From Bordetella parapertussis (GTDB taxonomy: Bacteria > Pseudomonadota > Gammaproteobacteria > Burkholderiales > SG8-41), in contig CAMDRT010000004.1 in assembly GCA_945906815.1 (NCBI GenBank), forward strand, positions 112,497 through 176,496: a stretch of 64,000 nt of DNA, written 5' to 3'. Below are positions 1 to 8,401 of the stretch, in pieces. Below the pieces are notes generated by a model. That model saw nothing but the letters and a program-made list of their open reading frames with translations. It ran no database searches and was not told where the DNA came from. Each line of letters starts with the position of its first letter. Position 1 is the stretch's first letter. The position numbers were made by a program, and so were the translations under genes.

Positions 1-318
1 GAGCGTACCGCACCCGCATTCGACAATCCGGATTTTGTGGACGTCGTCATCCATTCCTACCGGCACCGCTACGCGCTGGTCCCCGGTGATCCCGCTGTCG
101 AGGACACCGAGCGCCGCCTCATCGCACAGCCGCCGATCACCGTCCCGACTATCGTGCTTGAGGGCGATGGCGACGGCGTCGCGGGTGTCGGCGGCAGCGC
201 GCACCATCGCCGGCATTTCACTGCCGCCTACGAACGCCGCGAAATTCCGCTAGTCGGCCACAATCTGCCGCAGGAAGCGCCGCAGGATTTCGCATTGGCA
301 GTGCTCGCGTTGGTCTGA
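1..318 (+). CDS. Alpha/beta hydrolase, C-terminal fragment (cut by window start)
   Basis: The frame is open from base 1 to the TGA at 316-318, so the gene begins upstream of the window. The visible ~105 residues look like the end of an alpha/beta-hydrolase fold: a strand ending VPTIVLEGDGDG, which would carry the acidic triad residue, and a later VGHNLPQEAP, which fits the catalytic His and the loop after it in the haloalkane dehalogenase/epoxide hydrolase branch. The nucleophile region lies outside the window, so the substrate cannot be inferred. The next gene is on the same strand 108 bp downstream and looks unrelated. Confidence 0.6.
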   Translation, partial: ERTAPAFDNPDFVDVVIHSYRHRYALVPGDPAVEDTERRLIAQPPITVPTIVLEGDGDGVAGVGGSAHHRRHFTAAYERREIPLVGHNLPQEAPQDFALAVLALV

Positions 319-426
319 ACATGCACTGGTACGCGAAGCCGTCAGCCGCCACCGGGCGAGCACTTACCTGGATGCGGTTACTTCGCCGGTCGCAGGGGCC
401 AAGCAACTGATGTCCACGGCCGTCTG

Positions 427-975
427 ATGGTCAGCCAAAGTCGCGATGCCCTTCTGCACTGTTTGCCGCGATCCCTCTCAGCATGCTGGCTGATCGCTCT
501 TGCTTTAATCCACACCCCGGCCGCATTGTCAGCGGAGTTCAGTGGATTCGTGATCGGCATCAAGGATGGAGACAGCATCGCCGTAGTGACGCAGGATCAG
601 ATCAAACATGAAGTCAGGCTTGCGGGCATTGATGCGCCGGAAAAGCGACAGCCTTATGGCGACGCTGCGCAGGCCCACCTTGCAAAACTGATCGCCAGAC
701 GGTTGGTCAGAGTCATTGGAAACAAAAGGGATCGTTACGGCCGGACCGTTGCCAAAATCATGCTCGGCGACCAAGATATTTCACTCGCCCAACTCGAAGC
801 AGGTTTTGCATGGCATTACAAACAATACCAACGTGAACAATCCGCGCATGACGTTGTTGCGTATGCGCTGGCGGAGCGGCGTGCGCAGCAAACCAATGCA
901 GGGCTGTGGCAAAACCCTGATGCAGTAGCGCCATGGGTGTGGCGAACACAGAAGCGCATCTCGCTGGCGGACTGA
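427..975 (+). CDS. Thermonuclease (SNase-like) family exported protein
   Basis: 182 residues. A hydrophobic N-terminal segment (about residues 18-36) is a probable signal peptide, so the enzyme should act outside the cytoplasm. The rest matches the staphylococcal nuclease OB fold. The DGD motif (Asp47, Asp49), Arg64, GIDAPE with Asp69 and Glu72, and DRYGR with Arg106 correspond to the metal- and phosphate-binding residues of SNase, so activity is likely. A conserved C-terminal GLW followed by APWVWR is usual for proteobacterial members. The expected function is calcium-dependent cleavage of DNA or RNA for scavenging or extracellular DNA turnover. The ATG at 427 is the first that preserves the signal peptide; no strong Shine-Dalgarno sequence is visible. 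Confidence 0.85.
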   Translation: MVSQSRDALLHCLPRSLSACWLIALALIHTPAALSAEFSGFVIGIKDGDSIAVVTQDQIKHEVRLAGIDAPEKRQPYGDAAQAHLAKLIARRLVRVIGNKRDRYGRTVAKIMLGDQDISLAQLEAGFAWHYKQYQREQSAHDVVAYALAERRAQQTNAGLWQNPDAVAPWVWRTQKRISLAD

Positions 976-1031
976 GTCGGACTCGGCTCGGCACTGCCGC
1001 TGATCAAAAACGGGCTGTTGTTGCCGCTGGC

Positions 1032-1048
1032 CGTGCGCATGGCGCACG
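1032..1048. terminator. GC-rich hairpin between convergent genes
   Basis: A perfect 7-bp stem (CGTGCGC / GCGCACG) with a 3-base loop lies between the convergent nuclease and Bug-protein genes. No T-run follows on either strand, so it is only a weak candidate for a bidirectional terminator. Confidence 0.3.
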
Positions 1049-1063
1049 CTACTGTGCGGCGGG

Positions 1064-2038
1064 TTAATTACTTTCCGTCATCCCTGACGCCTTCACAATG
1101 GCGGCGGCTTTTTTCATCTCGATTAGCAAAAACGCGGCGAACTGATCAGGCGTGCTGGCCACCAGCGTTGCGCCCTCGTTGGTGAGGCGCTTTTCGACAT
1201 CCGGCTGCTTGAGTATGCGCGCCATTTGCACTTGCAGCTTGTTGACCGAAGCCTGCGGCGTGCCGCCTCGCACAAACAAACCATACCAGTGCGTCAGCTC
1301 GTAGCCTGGCACGCCGGCTTCGGCAATGGGCGGCACGCCGGGCAGTGCGGCGGAGCGCGTGGTGTTCGACAGGCCCAGCGCGCGCACCTGGCCGGAGCGC
1401 ACGTAGGGCACGACTTGCAGCGCGTTCATGAAATACAGCGCGATCTGTCCGGAAATCAGATCGATCACCGCCGGTCCCGCGCCCTTGTAGGGAATATGCG
1501 TCATGCGCGTGCCGGAAAGATGCTTGAACAACTCGGCGGCCATGTGCGGCGGCGACCCGTTGCCCGAGGTGCCAAAATTGATTTCGTTGGGACGCGCTTT
1601 CGCAAATGCGACCAGTTCCTTGACCGAGCGCGGTGGAAATGACGGATGCACCGCGAGCACCAGCGGACTCGACGCCAACTGCGTCACCGGCGCGAGGTCC
1701 TTGAGCGTGTCGTACGGCAGTGTCTTGCGTATCGCGGGATTGACCGCGATACCGCCCGGCACGATCAGCAGGGTGTGCCCGTCGGGCGCGGCGCGCGCAA
1801 CCTGCGCGGTGCCGATCACGCCATTCGCGCCGCTGCGGTTATCGACGACTACCGGCTGGCCCCAGGCCTCGCTCAGTTTTTGCGCGATGGCGCGAGCGAG
1901 AATATCCGTGCCGCCGCCGGGAGGGAACGGCACCACCATAGTCATCGGGCCGGATGGGTACACTTGCGCGCCTGCTGTGGCGGCGAGTATCAATGCCATC
2001 CAGGGCGCGAGTTTAATTGCATTACCAAGTAGCGCCAT
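1064..2038 (-). CDS. Bug/TctC-family tripartite tricarboxylate transporter substrate-binding protein
   Basis: 324 residues with a signal peptide ending near AGAQ (residues 22-25). Family hallmarks are the VPFPPGGGTDILAR loop, VVDNRSGANGVIG, PDGHTLL and the HIPYKGAGPA segment that lines the ligand pocket. Bug proteins are periplasmic Venus-flytrap receptors for carboxylates, amides or aromatic acids and normally hand ligand to TctAB membrane subunits. No tctA or tctB is present nearby, as is usual for the many orphan Bug genes of Burkholderiales. The gene stands alone, convergent with the nuclease and divergent from the toxin-antitoxin pair. The ligand cannot be deduced. Confidence 0.9.
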   Translation of the reverse strand: MALLGNAIKLAPWMALILAATAGAQVYPSGPMTMVVPFPPGGGTDILARAIAQKLSEAWGQPVVVDNRSGANGVIGTAQVARAAPDGHTLLIVPGGIAVNPAIRKTLPYDTLKDLAPVTQLASSPLVLAVHPSFPPRSVKELVAFAKARPNEINFGTSGNGSPPHMAAELFKHLSGTRMTHIPYKGAGPAVIDLISGQIALYFMNALQVVPYVRSGQVRALGLSNTTRSAALPGVPPIAEAGVPGYELTHWYGLFVRGGTPQASVNKLQVQMARILKQPDVEKRLTNEGATLVASTPDQFAAFLLIEMKKAAAIVKASGMTESN

Positions 2039-2198
2039 AAGATTTTTAATTTACAAAAAGTACAACAAAAACAATGGGTTAAACATCGCCACACGAGATG
2101 TGTCAACCGCGTTCGCACGGTTCGCCAATCAAGTTTACGCTTTGCAGCGCCCGCTAGCGACAGGTATACGCTGGTCGTGATTCGGGTTACTTGCAGCC

Positions 2199-2227
2199 TT
2201 GACAAGCGGAATCACACCTTGCATAGT
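2199..2227 (+). promoter_or_regulatory. Sigma70-type promoter of the Phd/VapC operon
   Basis: TTGACA (2199-2204, a perfect -35) is followed after 17 bp by CATAGT (2222-2227, four of six matches to the -10). It lies 38 bp upstream of the antitoxin start codon. Confidence 0.55.
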
Positions 2228-2248
2228 CTAGTCCGTTAAACAGACTAG
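2228..2248. promoter_or_regulatory. Inverted repeat, candidate antitoxin operator
   Basis: CTAGTC (2228-2233) and GACTAG (2243-2248) form an inverted repeat separated by 9 bp, directly after the -10 element and before the antitoxin start. Phd-type antitoxins usually repress their own operon by binding such palindromes, so this is the likely site. The binding itself is inferred. Confidence 0.45.
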
Positions 2249-2265
2249 TTCAGGCGGAACCATCC

Positions 2266-2538
2266 GTGCGCCAAACTCAATGGCAATTGCAAACAGCCAA
2301 GGCGCAACTCAGCGAAGTGGTTGAGGCGGCGTTGCGTGGTAATCCGCAGCGCATAACGCGGCGCGGCAAGGATGCGGTGATGGTGCTTTCCGAGAAGGCT
2401 TATGTCGCGCTGAAAAACAGCGCCAAAAAGGATGCGCCGAATTTTGTTGCGCATTTGCTCGCGATGCCACGCCGCGCGGCGCAATCCGCGCCGGTCACGT
2501 CTGCGTCGAAGCTCGTGCTGCGCGACATAGCATTGTGA
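2266..2538 (+). CDS. Phd/YefM-family type II antitoxin
   Basis: 90 residues from a GTG start. The first ~55 residues (QTAKAQLSEVVEAALRGNPQRITRRGKDAVMVLS) show the Phd/YefM pattern: an N-terminal helix after the Ala-Lys, then a strand reading RGKDAVMVLS and a short YVAL helix. In this family the N-terminal half binds DNA and the C-terminal tail wraps the toxin. The PIN-domain toxin gene begins 5 bp downstream, as expected for a cotranscribed addiction module. A strong promoter and an inverted repeat lie just upstream, consistent with autorepression. Confidence 0.85.
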   Translation: MRQTQWQLQTAKAQLSEVVEAALRGNPQRITRRGKDAVMVLSEKAYVALKNSAKKDAPNFVAHLLAMPRRAAQSAPVTSASKLVLRDIAL

Positions 2539-2543
2539 AATGA

Positions 2544-2963
2544 GTGGTGAGTTTTTTGCTCGACACGGTGCTGCTGTCGGAACTGCGCAAAACCAAGCCA
2601 TCGCGCAAGGTCATACGTTGGGTGCAAGGGCAAAAGCCGGAGACCTTGTTTATCAGCGTCGTCAGTATCGGCGAAATCGAGCGCGGCATTGAAATGGCGC
2701 GCAAGACAGATGCGGCATTCGCGACTGAGTTGGAGCTTTGGCTGGAGGCCCTGCTGAGACTTTACGATGACCAGGTGCTGCCAGTGTCCGCCCACGCCGC
2801 ACGGCTGTGGGGACGGCTCTCGGCCAAGCTGGGTCATGATGGTGTTGATCTATTGATCGCAGCCACAGCGTTGACGAACGGGTTAACCGTGGCGACACGA
2901 AACGTGAAGCATTTTGCACCGACGGGTGTTGCTGTTATCAACCCGTTTGATGACATTAAATAG
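2544..2963 (+). CDS. VapC-family PIN-domain ribonuclease toxin
   Basis: 139 residues from GTG, 5 bp after the antitoxin. The PIN fold is clear: LLDTVLLSELRK near the N-terminus (first acidic residue Asp7), VSIGEIERG in the middle (acidic Glu), and GVDLLIAATALTNGLTVATRN near the C-terminus (acidic Asp and the conserved ATRN turn). These acids bind Mg2+/Mn2+ and cleave RNA, often tRNA. The commonly conserved Asn after the first Asp (DTN) is Val here, which could weaken activity, although the acidic residues remain. The 3' end lies very close to the next Bug gene, so partial co-transcription is possible. Confidence 0.88.
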   Translation: MVSFLLDTVLLSELRKTKPSRKVIRWVQGQKPETLFISVVSIGEIERGIEMARKTDAAFATELELWLEALLRLYDDQVLPVSAHAARLWGRLSAKLGHDGVDLLIAATALTNGLTVATRNVKHFAPTGVAVINPFDDIK

Positions 2964-2973
2964 CTTACTCGTG

Positions 2974-3942
2974 ATGACAACTGTGCGTGCAGCTACCGCG
3001 GCTGTGACGCTGCTCATGGCGCTCGGGTCGCCGGCATTCGCACAACCGTATCCCTCAAAACCCATACGCCTAATCCTGCCGTACCCGCCCGGCGGCGGCA
3101 CTGACATCGTCGCGCGAACACTGGCGCAACGGGTCAGCACCAGCATGGGGCAGCAGATGGTGGTTGAAAATCGCGGCGGCGCGGGCGGCAACATCGGCAT
3201 GGAGTTGGCCGCGAAAGCGCCGCCAGATGGCTACACGCTGGTGTTTGCGCTCACCGCGCAGTTGGCGGTGAATCCGAGTTTGTATCCGAAGCTGCCGTAT
3301 GACGTGCTGCGTGACTTTGCACCGATATCGCTGCTGGGCAAGGCGCCTTTTCTGCTGGTGGTGCATCCGGCGCTACCGGTGCGGTCGGTGAAGGAACTGG
3401 TGGCGCTGGCGCGCGCCCAACCCGATGCACTACGCTACGGCTCGGCGGGCAACGGCAGCGGCTCGCATCTTGCCGGCGAAATGCTCAATGCGCTGGCGCG
3501 CGTGAAGTCGCTGCACATACCGTACAAGGGTGGCGCGCCGGCGCTGACCGATCTGGTGGCGGGGCAATTGCAATTGAGTTACCTCACTTACACCTCGACC
3601 AGCGGTTTCATCCGCGCCGGCCGTTTGCGCGCACTGGGCGTGACCACCAGCAAACGTTCGCCGGCCCTGCCCGATCTGCCGACGATAGCGGAGAGCGTGC
3701 CGGGTTATGATTCCGCAGTGTGGTACGGCGTGCTGGCCCCGGCCGGCACGCCCGCTGATATCATTGCGCGCTTGAATCGCGAATTTCTCGCCGCGCTAAA
3801 GCACAGCGAACTGCGCCAGCGATTGATTCCCGAAGCATTTGAACCGCTAGGCACCACGCCGGAATATCTCGGCGAGTACATGAAAAGCGAAATCGCGCGC
3901 TGGGGGAAGCTGGTGCAAGCGATCGGCGCCAAGATTGACTGA
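2974..3942 (+). CDS. Bug/TctC-family substrate-binding protein
   Basis: 322 residues from the ATG at 2974, which gives a clean signal peptide ending GSPAFAQ. An in-frame ATG at 2950 would overlap the toxin gene by 14 bp and cannot be excluded. The body shows LPYPPGGGTDIVART, VVENRGGAGGNIG, PDGYTL and HIPYKGGAPALTD, the usual ligand-pocket segments. No TctAB genes are near. The gene is followed after 8 bp by two alpha/beta hydrolases on the same strand, so the receptor may bind a substrate or product of those enzymes; that link is inferred from position only. Confidence 0.9.
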   Translation: MTTVRAATAAVTLLMALGSPAFAQPYPSKPIRLILPYPPGGGTDIVARTLAQRVSTSMGQQMVVENRGGAGGNIGMELAAKAPPDGYTLVFALTAQLAVNPSLYPKLPYDVLRDFAPISLLGKAPFLLVVHPALPVRSVKELVALARAQPDALRYGSAGNGSGSHLAGEMLNALARVKSLHIPYKGGAPALTDLVAGQLQLSYLTYTSTSGFIRAGRLRALGVTTSKRSPALPDLPTIAESVPGYDSAVWYGVLAPAGTPADIIARLNREFLAALKHSELRQRLIPEAFEPLGTTPEYLGEYMKSEIARWGKLVQAIGAKID

Positions 3943-3950
3943 TAATTTTA

Positions 3951-4835
3951 TTGGAGCACCTCATAGACCACCACCACAGCGCAAGCAAAGCCTTGACGCC
4001 TGCGCCCTACACCGATCACTACCTCGAAGTCGCCGGCCTCAAACTGCACGTGCAGGATTACGGCACCGCCGGTAAGCCACCGATGCTTTGCATGCACGGC
4101 AGTGCGGCGCACGCACACTGGTTTGACTTTGTCGCAGCGGGATTAACCAGCGACTATCACGTGCTGGCGGCGGATCAGCGCGGACACGGCGACAGTCAGT
4201 GGGATCGTTCGGCGGAGCCTGAATATACGTATGACCGCTATGCAGCGGATATACACGCCTTGACCGAAAAACTGGATTTGCGCGATTTCATCCTGGTCGG
4301 CCATTCGATGGGCGGTCTGGTATCGATCGTGTATGCGGCAACCTACCCGGGCCGCGCCAAGGCGTTCATCATGATTGATTCCTCGGTCAACATGCCGGCA
4401 GAACGTATCGCGGCGATGAACGAGATTGGCGGCCGCGAAGGCAGCAGCTACGCCGACCAGAGCGAATTTGTGGCGAAGTACAAGGTGCGTCCTACTGGCA
4501 GCAGCAGCGCCACGCCCGGCATGGTGCGGCATCTTGCGCTGCACAGCGGCCGGCAATTCGAGGACGGCCGCTGGCGCAGCAAGGTCGATCGTAATGTCTA
4601 TGCCAGGCGCGTCGGCAACAACCTCACACCGTACTGGGCCCACATCAAAATTCCGGCGCTGCTGATGAAAGGCGACCGCAGCGGGCGCGTGTCGCCCGAG
4701 ATCATCGCCGGCATCCAAGCACTCGCGCCGCAGGTGGCAGTAGCTGAAGTAGCGGGCTGCGATCATCATGTGACGCTCGACAATCCCTTGGGATTTGTTC
4801 AGACCGCAAAAGAATTTCTGAATAAAATAAAATAG
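3951..4835 (+). CDS. Alpha/beta hydrolase (tandem copy 1)
   Basis: 294 residues, starting at TTG 3951, the only plausible start before the conserved segment PAPYTDHYLEVAGLKLHVQD. Triad elements are GHSMGG with Ser119, MKGDRSGRV where the acid is expected, and CDHHVTLDNP containing the catalytic His near residue 272. The oxyanion segment is MHGSAAHAHW. The family includes C-C bond hydrolases, esterases and lactonases; the substrate is unknown. The protein is very similar along its whole length to the next gene, showing a tandem duplication. A Bug receptor precedes it and a molybdenum hydroxylase follows, suggesting a small catabolic operon. Confidence 0.85.
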   Translation: MEHLIDHHHSASKALTPAPYTDHYLEVAGLKLHVQDYGTAGKPPMLCMHGSAAHAHWFDFVAAGLTSDYHVLAADQRGHGDSQWDRSAEPEYTYDRYAADIHALTEKLDLRDFILVGHSMGGLVSIVYAATYPGRAKAFIMIDSSVNMPAERIAAMNEIGGREGSSYADQSEFVAKYKVRPTGSSSATPGMVRHLALHSGRQFEDGRWRSKVDRNVYARRVGNNLTPYWAHIKIPALLMKGDRSGRVSPEIIAGIQALAPQVAVAEVAGCDHHVTLDNPLGFVQTAKEFLNKIK

Positions 4836-4866
4836 AACGCCCTGACGACGCCACGCAAAGGCCAGC

Positions 4867-5760
4867 ATGTCTGCACCACTACACAACCCCAACACCCACA
4901 ACACAAATAGCGCATTGCGGCCTGCCCCGTACACCGAGCACTACGTCGAAATCGCAGGTCTGCGGCTGCGCATGCAGGACTACGGCAGCGCCGGCAAGCC
5001 CGCCATGCTGTGCCTGCACGGCGGCGCCGCCAACGCGCACTGGTACGATTTTGTCGCGCACGGATTCACTGCGGATTACCACATGCGCGCGATAGACCTG
5101 CGCGGTCATGGCGATAGCCAATGGGATACCTTAGCTACGCCCGACTACGATTACCCGCGCCATGCAGCCGATATACATGAACTGGCGGAAAAACTCGACC
5201 TGCGCGACTTTATTCTGGTCGGGCATTCGATGGGCGGCATGATATCCAGCATTTACACCGCAACCTACCCCGGCCGCGTCAAAGCGCTGATGGTGGTGGA
5301 CACCACGATCACCATGACGCCCGCGCGCATTGCCGGTTTTAGCGCGATCGGCAATCGCGAAGGCCGCCACTACGCCACCCAGGATGAATTCATTGCCCAC
5401 TACAAAGTGCACCCCGGCGGCAGCACGGCCGCACCGGAAGTGCTGCGCCATATTGCACAACACAGTGGACGCCAGTTCGAAGATGGCCGCTGGCGTCACA
5501 AAGTGGATCGCAGGGTGTACGCCAACCGCGAACTGGTGGATAGTTTTCCGCTGTGGAACAAAATCAAGATTCCGGCCTTGCTGATGAAAGGTGAACGCAG
5601 CCAGCGCATCAACCCGGAAACGATAAGCGACGTCAAATCACGCGCACCGCAAGTGCAGGTGGCAGAGGTCGCCGACAGCGATCACCACATCACTTTGGAT
5701 AATCCTGCTGGCTTTATTCGGGCAGCAAACGAATTTCTTAATAATATCAATTCGTTATAA
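4867..5760 (+). CDS. Alpha/beta hydrolase (tandem copy 2)
   Basis: 297 residues from ATG 4867, 31 bp after its paralogue. Shared blocks include PAPYTEHYVEIAGL, LHGGAANAHWYDFVA, LRGHGDSQWD, LDLRDFILVGHSMGGM with Ser121, and SDHHITLDNPAGF with the catalytic His. At the expected acid position this copy has KGERSQRI where copy 1 has KGDRSGRV, an Asp-to-Glu change. The two copies also differ in the segment between the nucleophile and the His, so they may act on different substrates. The upstream gap has no promoter-like sequence, fitting one transcript for both. Confidence 0.85.
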   Translation: MSAPLHNPNTHNTNSALRPAPYTEHYVEIAGLRLRMQDYGSAGKPAMLCLHGGAANAHWYDFVAHGFTADYHMRAIDLRGHGDSQWDTLATPDYDYPRHAADIHELAEKLDLRDFILVGHSMGGMISSIYTATYPGRVKALMVVDTTITMTPARIAGFSAIGNREGRHYATQDEFIAHYKVHPGGSTAAPEVLRHIAQHSGRQFEDGRWRHKVDRRVYANRELVDSFPLWNKIKIPALLMKGERSQRINPETISDVKSRAPQVQVAEVADSDHHITLDNPAGFIRAANEFLNNINSL

Positions 5761-5836
5761 CTATTTGACATACTGGCGAGCCCGGCATAACGTTCACTCC
5801 GGTGAACTTTAGATGCCACTATCCAAGGAGCGTGCG

Positions 5837-8137
5837 ATGAACGATATCACCACCATAGGTCTGACCGAACGCGAATTCAAGATAGTGGGCACGCGGCCGC
5901 CGCGTCCCGACGGCGTGGACAAAGTCACCGGTCGCGCCAAGTTCGGCGCTGATCTCTACATGGCGAATATGCTGATGGGCAGGGTGCTGCGCAGCCCGCA
6001 CGCGCATGCACGCATCAAATCGATCGACACCTCGAAGGCTCTCGCCTTGCGCGGCGTGAAGGCCGTGGTCACCGCCGCCGACTTCAGCGATCTACCGTCG
6101 GAATTCATACCGGCGGGCGAGATGATGGTGAACTACCGCGATATGACACGCAATGTCATGGCGCGCGAGAAAGCGCTATATGCCGGGCACGCGGTGGCGG
6201 CGGTGGCGGCCACCAGCGAGGCCATTGCGGTGCAGGCGCTCGCACTGATCAAGGTCGACTACGAAGTGCTGCCGCATGTGATCGACGTGGAGGAAGCGAT
6301 GGCGCCCGGCGCGCCCTTGCTGCACGACAATATGTATCCCATCGGAGTCGATCCCAGGCCGGCGCAACCGTCCAACATTGCCAAGCGTGTCGAGTTCAAT
6401 CTCGGGGACATCGCCGCCGGCTTTGCGCAGGCGGACGTCGTCGTCGAGCGCGAGTTCACCACCGCGCCCGTGCATCAGGGTTACATCGAGCCGCACGCCT
6501 GCCTCGCCAGCGTATCCGAGGATGGCCAGGCGGAACTGTGGTGCACCACGCAAGGACAATTCATCGTGCGCAGCTTTTGCGCCAGGCTGCTCGGCATGGA
6601 GCACGCCAAGCTGCGTGTGACTGCTTCCGAGATCGGCGGCGGCTTCGGCGGCAAGACCGTGGTCTACCTCGAGCCGTTGGCACTTGCGCTGTCGCGCAAG
6701 GCAGGGCAGCCGGTAAAGATGGTGATGTCGCGCAGCGAAGTGTTCCAGGCCACCGGCCCCACTTCCGGCTCGAAACTGTGGGTCAAGGTCGGCGCCACCC
6801 GCGACGGGCGCATCACCGCGGGCGATGCGCTGCTTAAGTATCAGGCGGGCGCGTTCCAGGGGTCTCCCGTACAGCCCGGCGCGATGTGCGCTTTTGCGCC
6901 ATACGATCTGGACAACGTGCGCGTGATCGGATTCGACGTGGTGTCGAACCGGCCCAAGGTTGCCGCGTACCGGGCGCCGGGCGGGCCCATTTCCGAGTAC
7001 GCCGTGGAGAGCGTGATTGACGAACTCGCCAAGCGGCTCAATATCGACCCCATCGAATTTCGCCTGAAGAATGCGGCCAAGGAAGGCACCAAGGCAGCGT
7101 ATGGACCGAAATTCGGTCCGATCGGCATGGTGCAGACGCTGGAAGCGGCGCGTGCCCACGCACACTATAGTGCGCCACTCAAAGCCAACCAGGGCCGCGG
7201 CGTTGCCTCGGGGTTCTGGTTCAACATCGGCGGCGAGACTTGCGCCACGTTGAATCTCGGCGAGGACGGCAGTGTAACGCTGGTCGCCGGCACGCCGGAT
7301 GTCGGCGGCTCGCGCGCCTCGCTCGCCATGATGGCAGCCGAGGCGCTGGGCATTGCGCTCGACAAGGTGCGCCCGCTGATCGGCGACACCAGCTCCCTGG
7401 GCTTCACCTTCCTCACCGGTGGCAGCCGAGCTACCTTCTCCAGCGGTATGGCGGTAATCGAGGCGGCGCGCGATTTGGTGCGCCAGGCGCGCGAACGGGC
7501 GGCGAAGATGTGGGAGATTCCGCTCGACCAGGTGATCTGGGAAGATGGCTGTGCGCGCTCGGCCAGCGGCAGTGCGTCCGCAACGAAAAAAATGTCGCTC
7601 GCCGAGATCGCTGCAAGTGCGGGCAAGACCGGCGGCCCCATCGTAGCCGCCGCAGCCATCAACGCGCAGGGTGCGGGGCCCAGCCTCGCCACACACCTCG
7701 TCGATGTCGAAGTCGACCGCGAGACCGGCCGGGTCACCATACTGCGCTATACCGCCATTCAGGACGCCGGTAAGGCCGTGCATCCGTCCTATGTCGAAGG
7801 ACAGATGCAAGGCGGCGCGGTACAGGGCATCGGCTGGGCGCTTAACGAAGAGTACGTCTACGATGCCAAGGGACAGCTCGAAAACCCGGGGTTCCTCGAC
7901 TATCGCATCCCGGTGGCCTCCGACGTACCCATGATCGACACCGTGATTGTCGAAGTGCCGAATCCGCGCCACCCCTACGGCGTGCGCGGCATAGGCGAGA
8001 CCCCGATCGTGCCACCGATGGCCGCGATCGCGAATGCGGTGGCGAATGCGCTCGGCATACGCTTCACGCACCTGCCGATGTCGCCGCCACGCGTGCTCGA
8101 TGCGATCGACAGAACTGCCGCCACAGCCGGAGCGTAA
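5837..8137 (+). CDS. Molybdopterin-binding large subunit, xanthine dehydrogenase/aldehyde oxidase family
   Basis: 766 residues. ATG 5837 has AAGGAG six bases upstream and is preferred over an in-frame ATG at 5813. The N-terminal aldehyde oxidase a/b-hammerhead domain (RPDGVDKVTGRAKFGADL onward) is followed by the molybdenum-cofactor domain with GGGFGGK and the C-terminal GVRGIGETP, whose Glu (about residue 721) is the catalytic base of the family. These enzymes hydroxylate purines, aldehydes or aromatic acyl-CoA esters using water. They normally need a 2Fe-2S subunit and often an FAD subunit; neither is encoded beside this gene. A MoaD-like gene follows after 3 bp, and a Bug receptor after that. 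Confidence 0.88.
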   Translation: MNDITTIGLTEREFKIVGTRPPRPDGVDKVTGRAKFGADLYMANMLMGRVLRSPHAHARIKSIDTSKALALRGVKAVVTAADFSDLPSEFIPAGEMMVNYRDMTRNVMAREKALYAGHAVAAVAATSEAIAVQALALIKVDYEVLPHVIDVEEAMAPGAPLLHDNMYPIGVDPRPAQPSNIAKRVEFNLGDIAAGFAQADVVVEREFTTAPVHQGYIEPHACLASVSEDGQAELWCTTQGQFIVRSFCARLLGMEHAKLRVTASEIGGGFGGKTVVYLEPLALALSRKAGQPVKMVMSRSEVFQATGPTSGSKLWVKVGATRDGRITAGDALLKYQAGAFQGSPVQPGAMCAFAPYDLDNVRVIGFDVVSNRPKVAAYRAPGGPISEYAVESVIDELAKRLNIDPIEFRLKNAAKEGTKAAYGPKFGPIGMVQTLEAARAHAHYSAPLKANQGRGVASGFWFNIGGETCATLNLGEDGSVTLVAGTPDVGGSRASLAMMAAEALGIALDKVRPLIGDTSSLGFTFLTGGSRATFSSGMAVIEAARDLVRQARERAAKMWEIPLDQVIWEDGCARSASGSASATKKMSLAEIAASAGKTGGPIVAAAAINAQGAGPSLATHLVDVEVDRETGRVTILRYTAIQDAGKAVHPSYVEGQMQGGAVQGIGWALNEEYVYDAKGQLENPGFLDYRIPVASDVPMIDTVIVEVPNPRHPYGVRGIGETPIVPPMAAIANAVANALGIRFTHLPMSPPRVLDAIDRTAATAGA

Positions 8138-8140
8138 CGT

Positions 8141-8386
8141 TTGGCGCGTGTCTTTCTCAGCGGCACCCTCAGACAGTTAGCCGGCGGCGCAGCGGAGATC
8201 GAGATCGATGCGCGCGATGTGCGCCAGTTACTGCGCGCACTCGGCGAGCGCTGCCCGCAGCTCGCCCCTCATCTCGAAAGCGGTTACGCCATCGCCATCG
8301 ATGGTGAAATCTTCCAGGACGCATGGTTCGCGCCGATTCGTACGGACAGCGAGGTGCACCTGGTGCCGGCGATACGCGGGGGATAA
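8141..8386 (+). CDS. MoaD/ThiS-family small beta-grasp protein
   Basis: 81 residues from TTG 8141, with GGAG eight bases upstream. The sequence has the beta-grasp pattern of a short strand, helix (VRQLLRALGERCPQLAPHL), an IAIDGEIF strand and a VHLVPAIRGG end. The C-terminal Gly-Gly is the residue pair that is adenylated and thiocarboxylated in MoaD. In molybdopterin synthase the small subunit donates sulfur to form the dithiolene. Its position 3 bp after a molybdenum hydroxylase gene suggests a dedicated sulfur carrier or cofactor supply, though an unrelated ThiS-like role is possible. Confidence 0.8.
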   Translation: MARVFLSGTLRQLAGGAAEIEIDARDVRQLLRALGERCPQLAPHLESGYAIAIDGEIFQDAWFAPIRTDSEVHLVPAIRGG

Positions 8387-8401
8387 CTGCTGCAATACCT
8401 C

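Noticed and set aside
6176..8071. 631-codon open frame on the minus strand opposite the molybdenum hydroxylase gene
   Set aside because: It is a high-GC shadow frame of a well-supported gene; its translation is His- and Arg-rich and matches no family.
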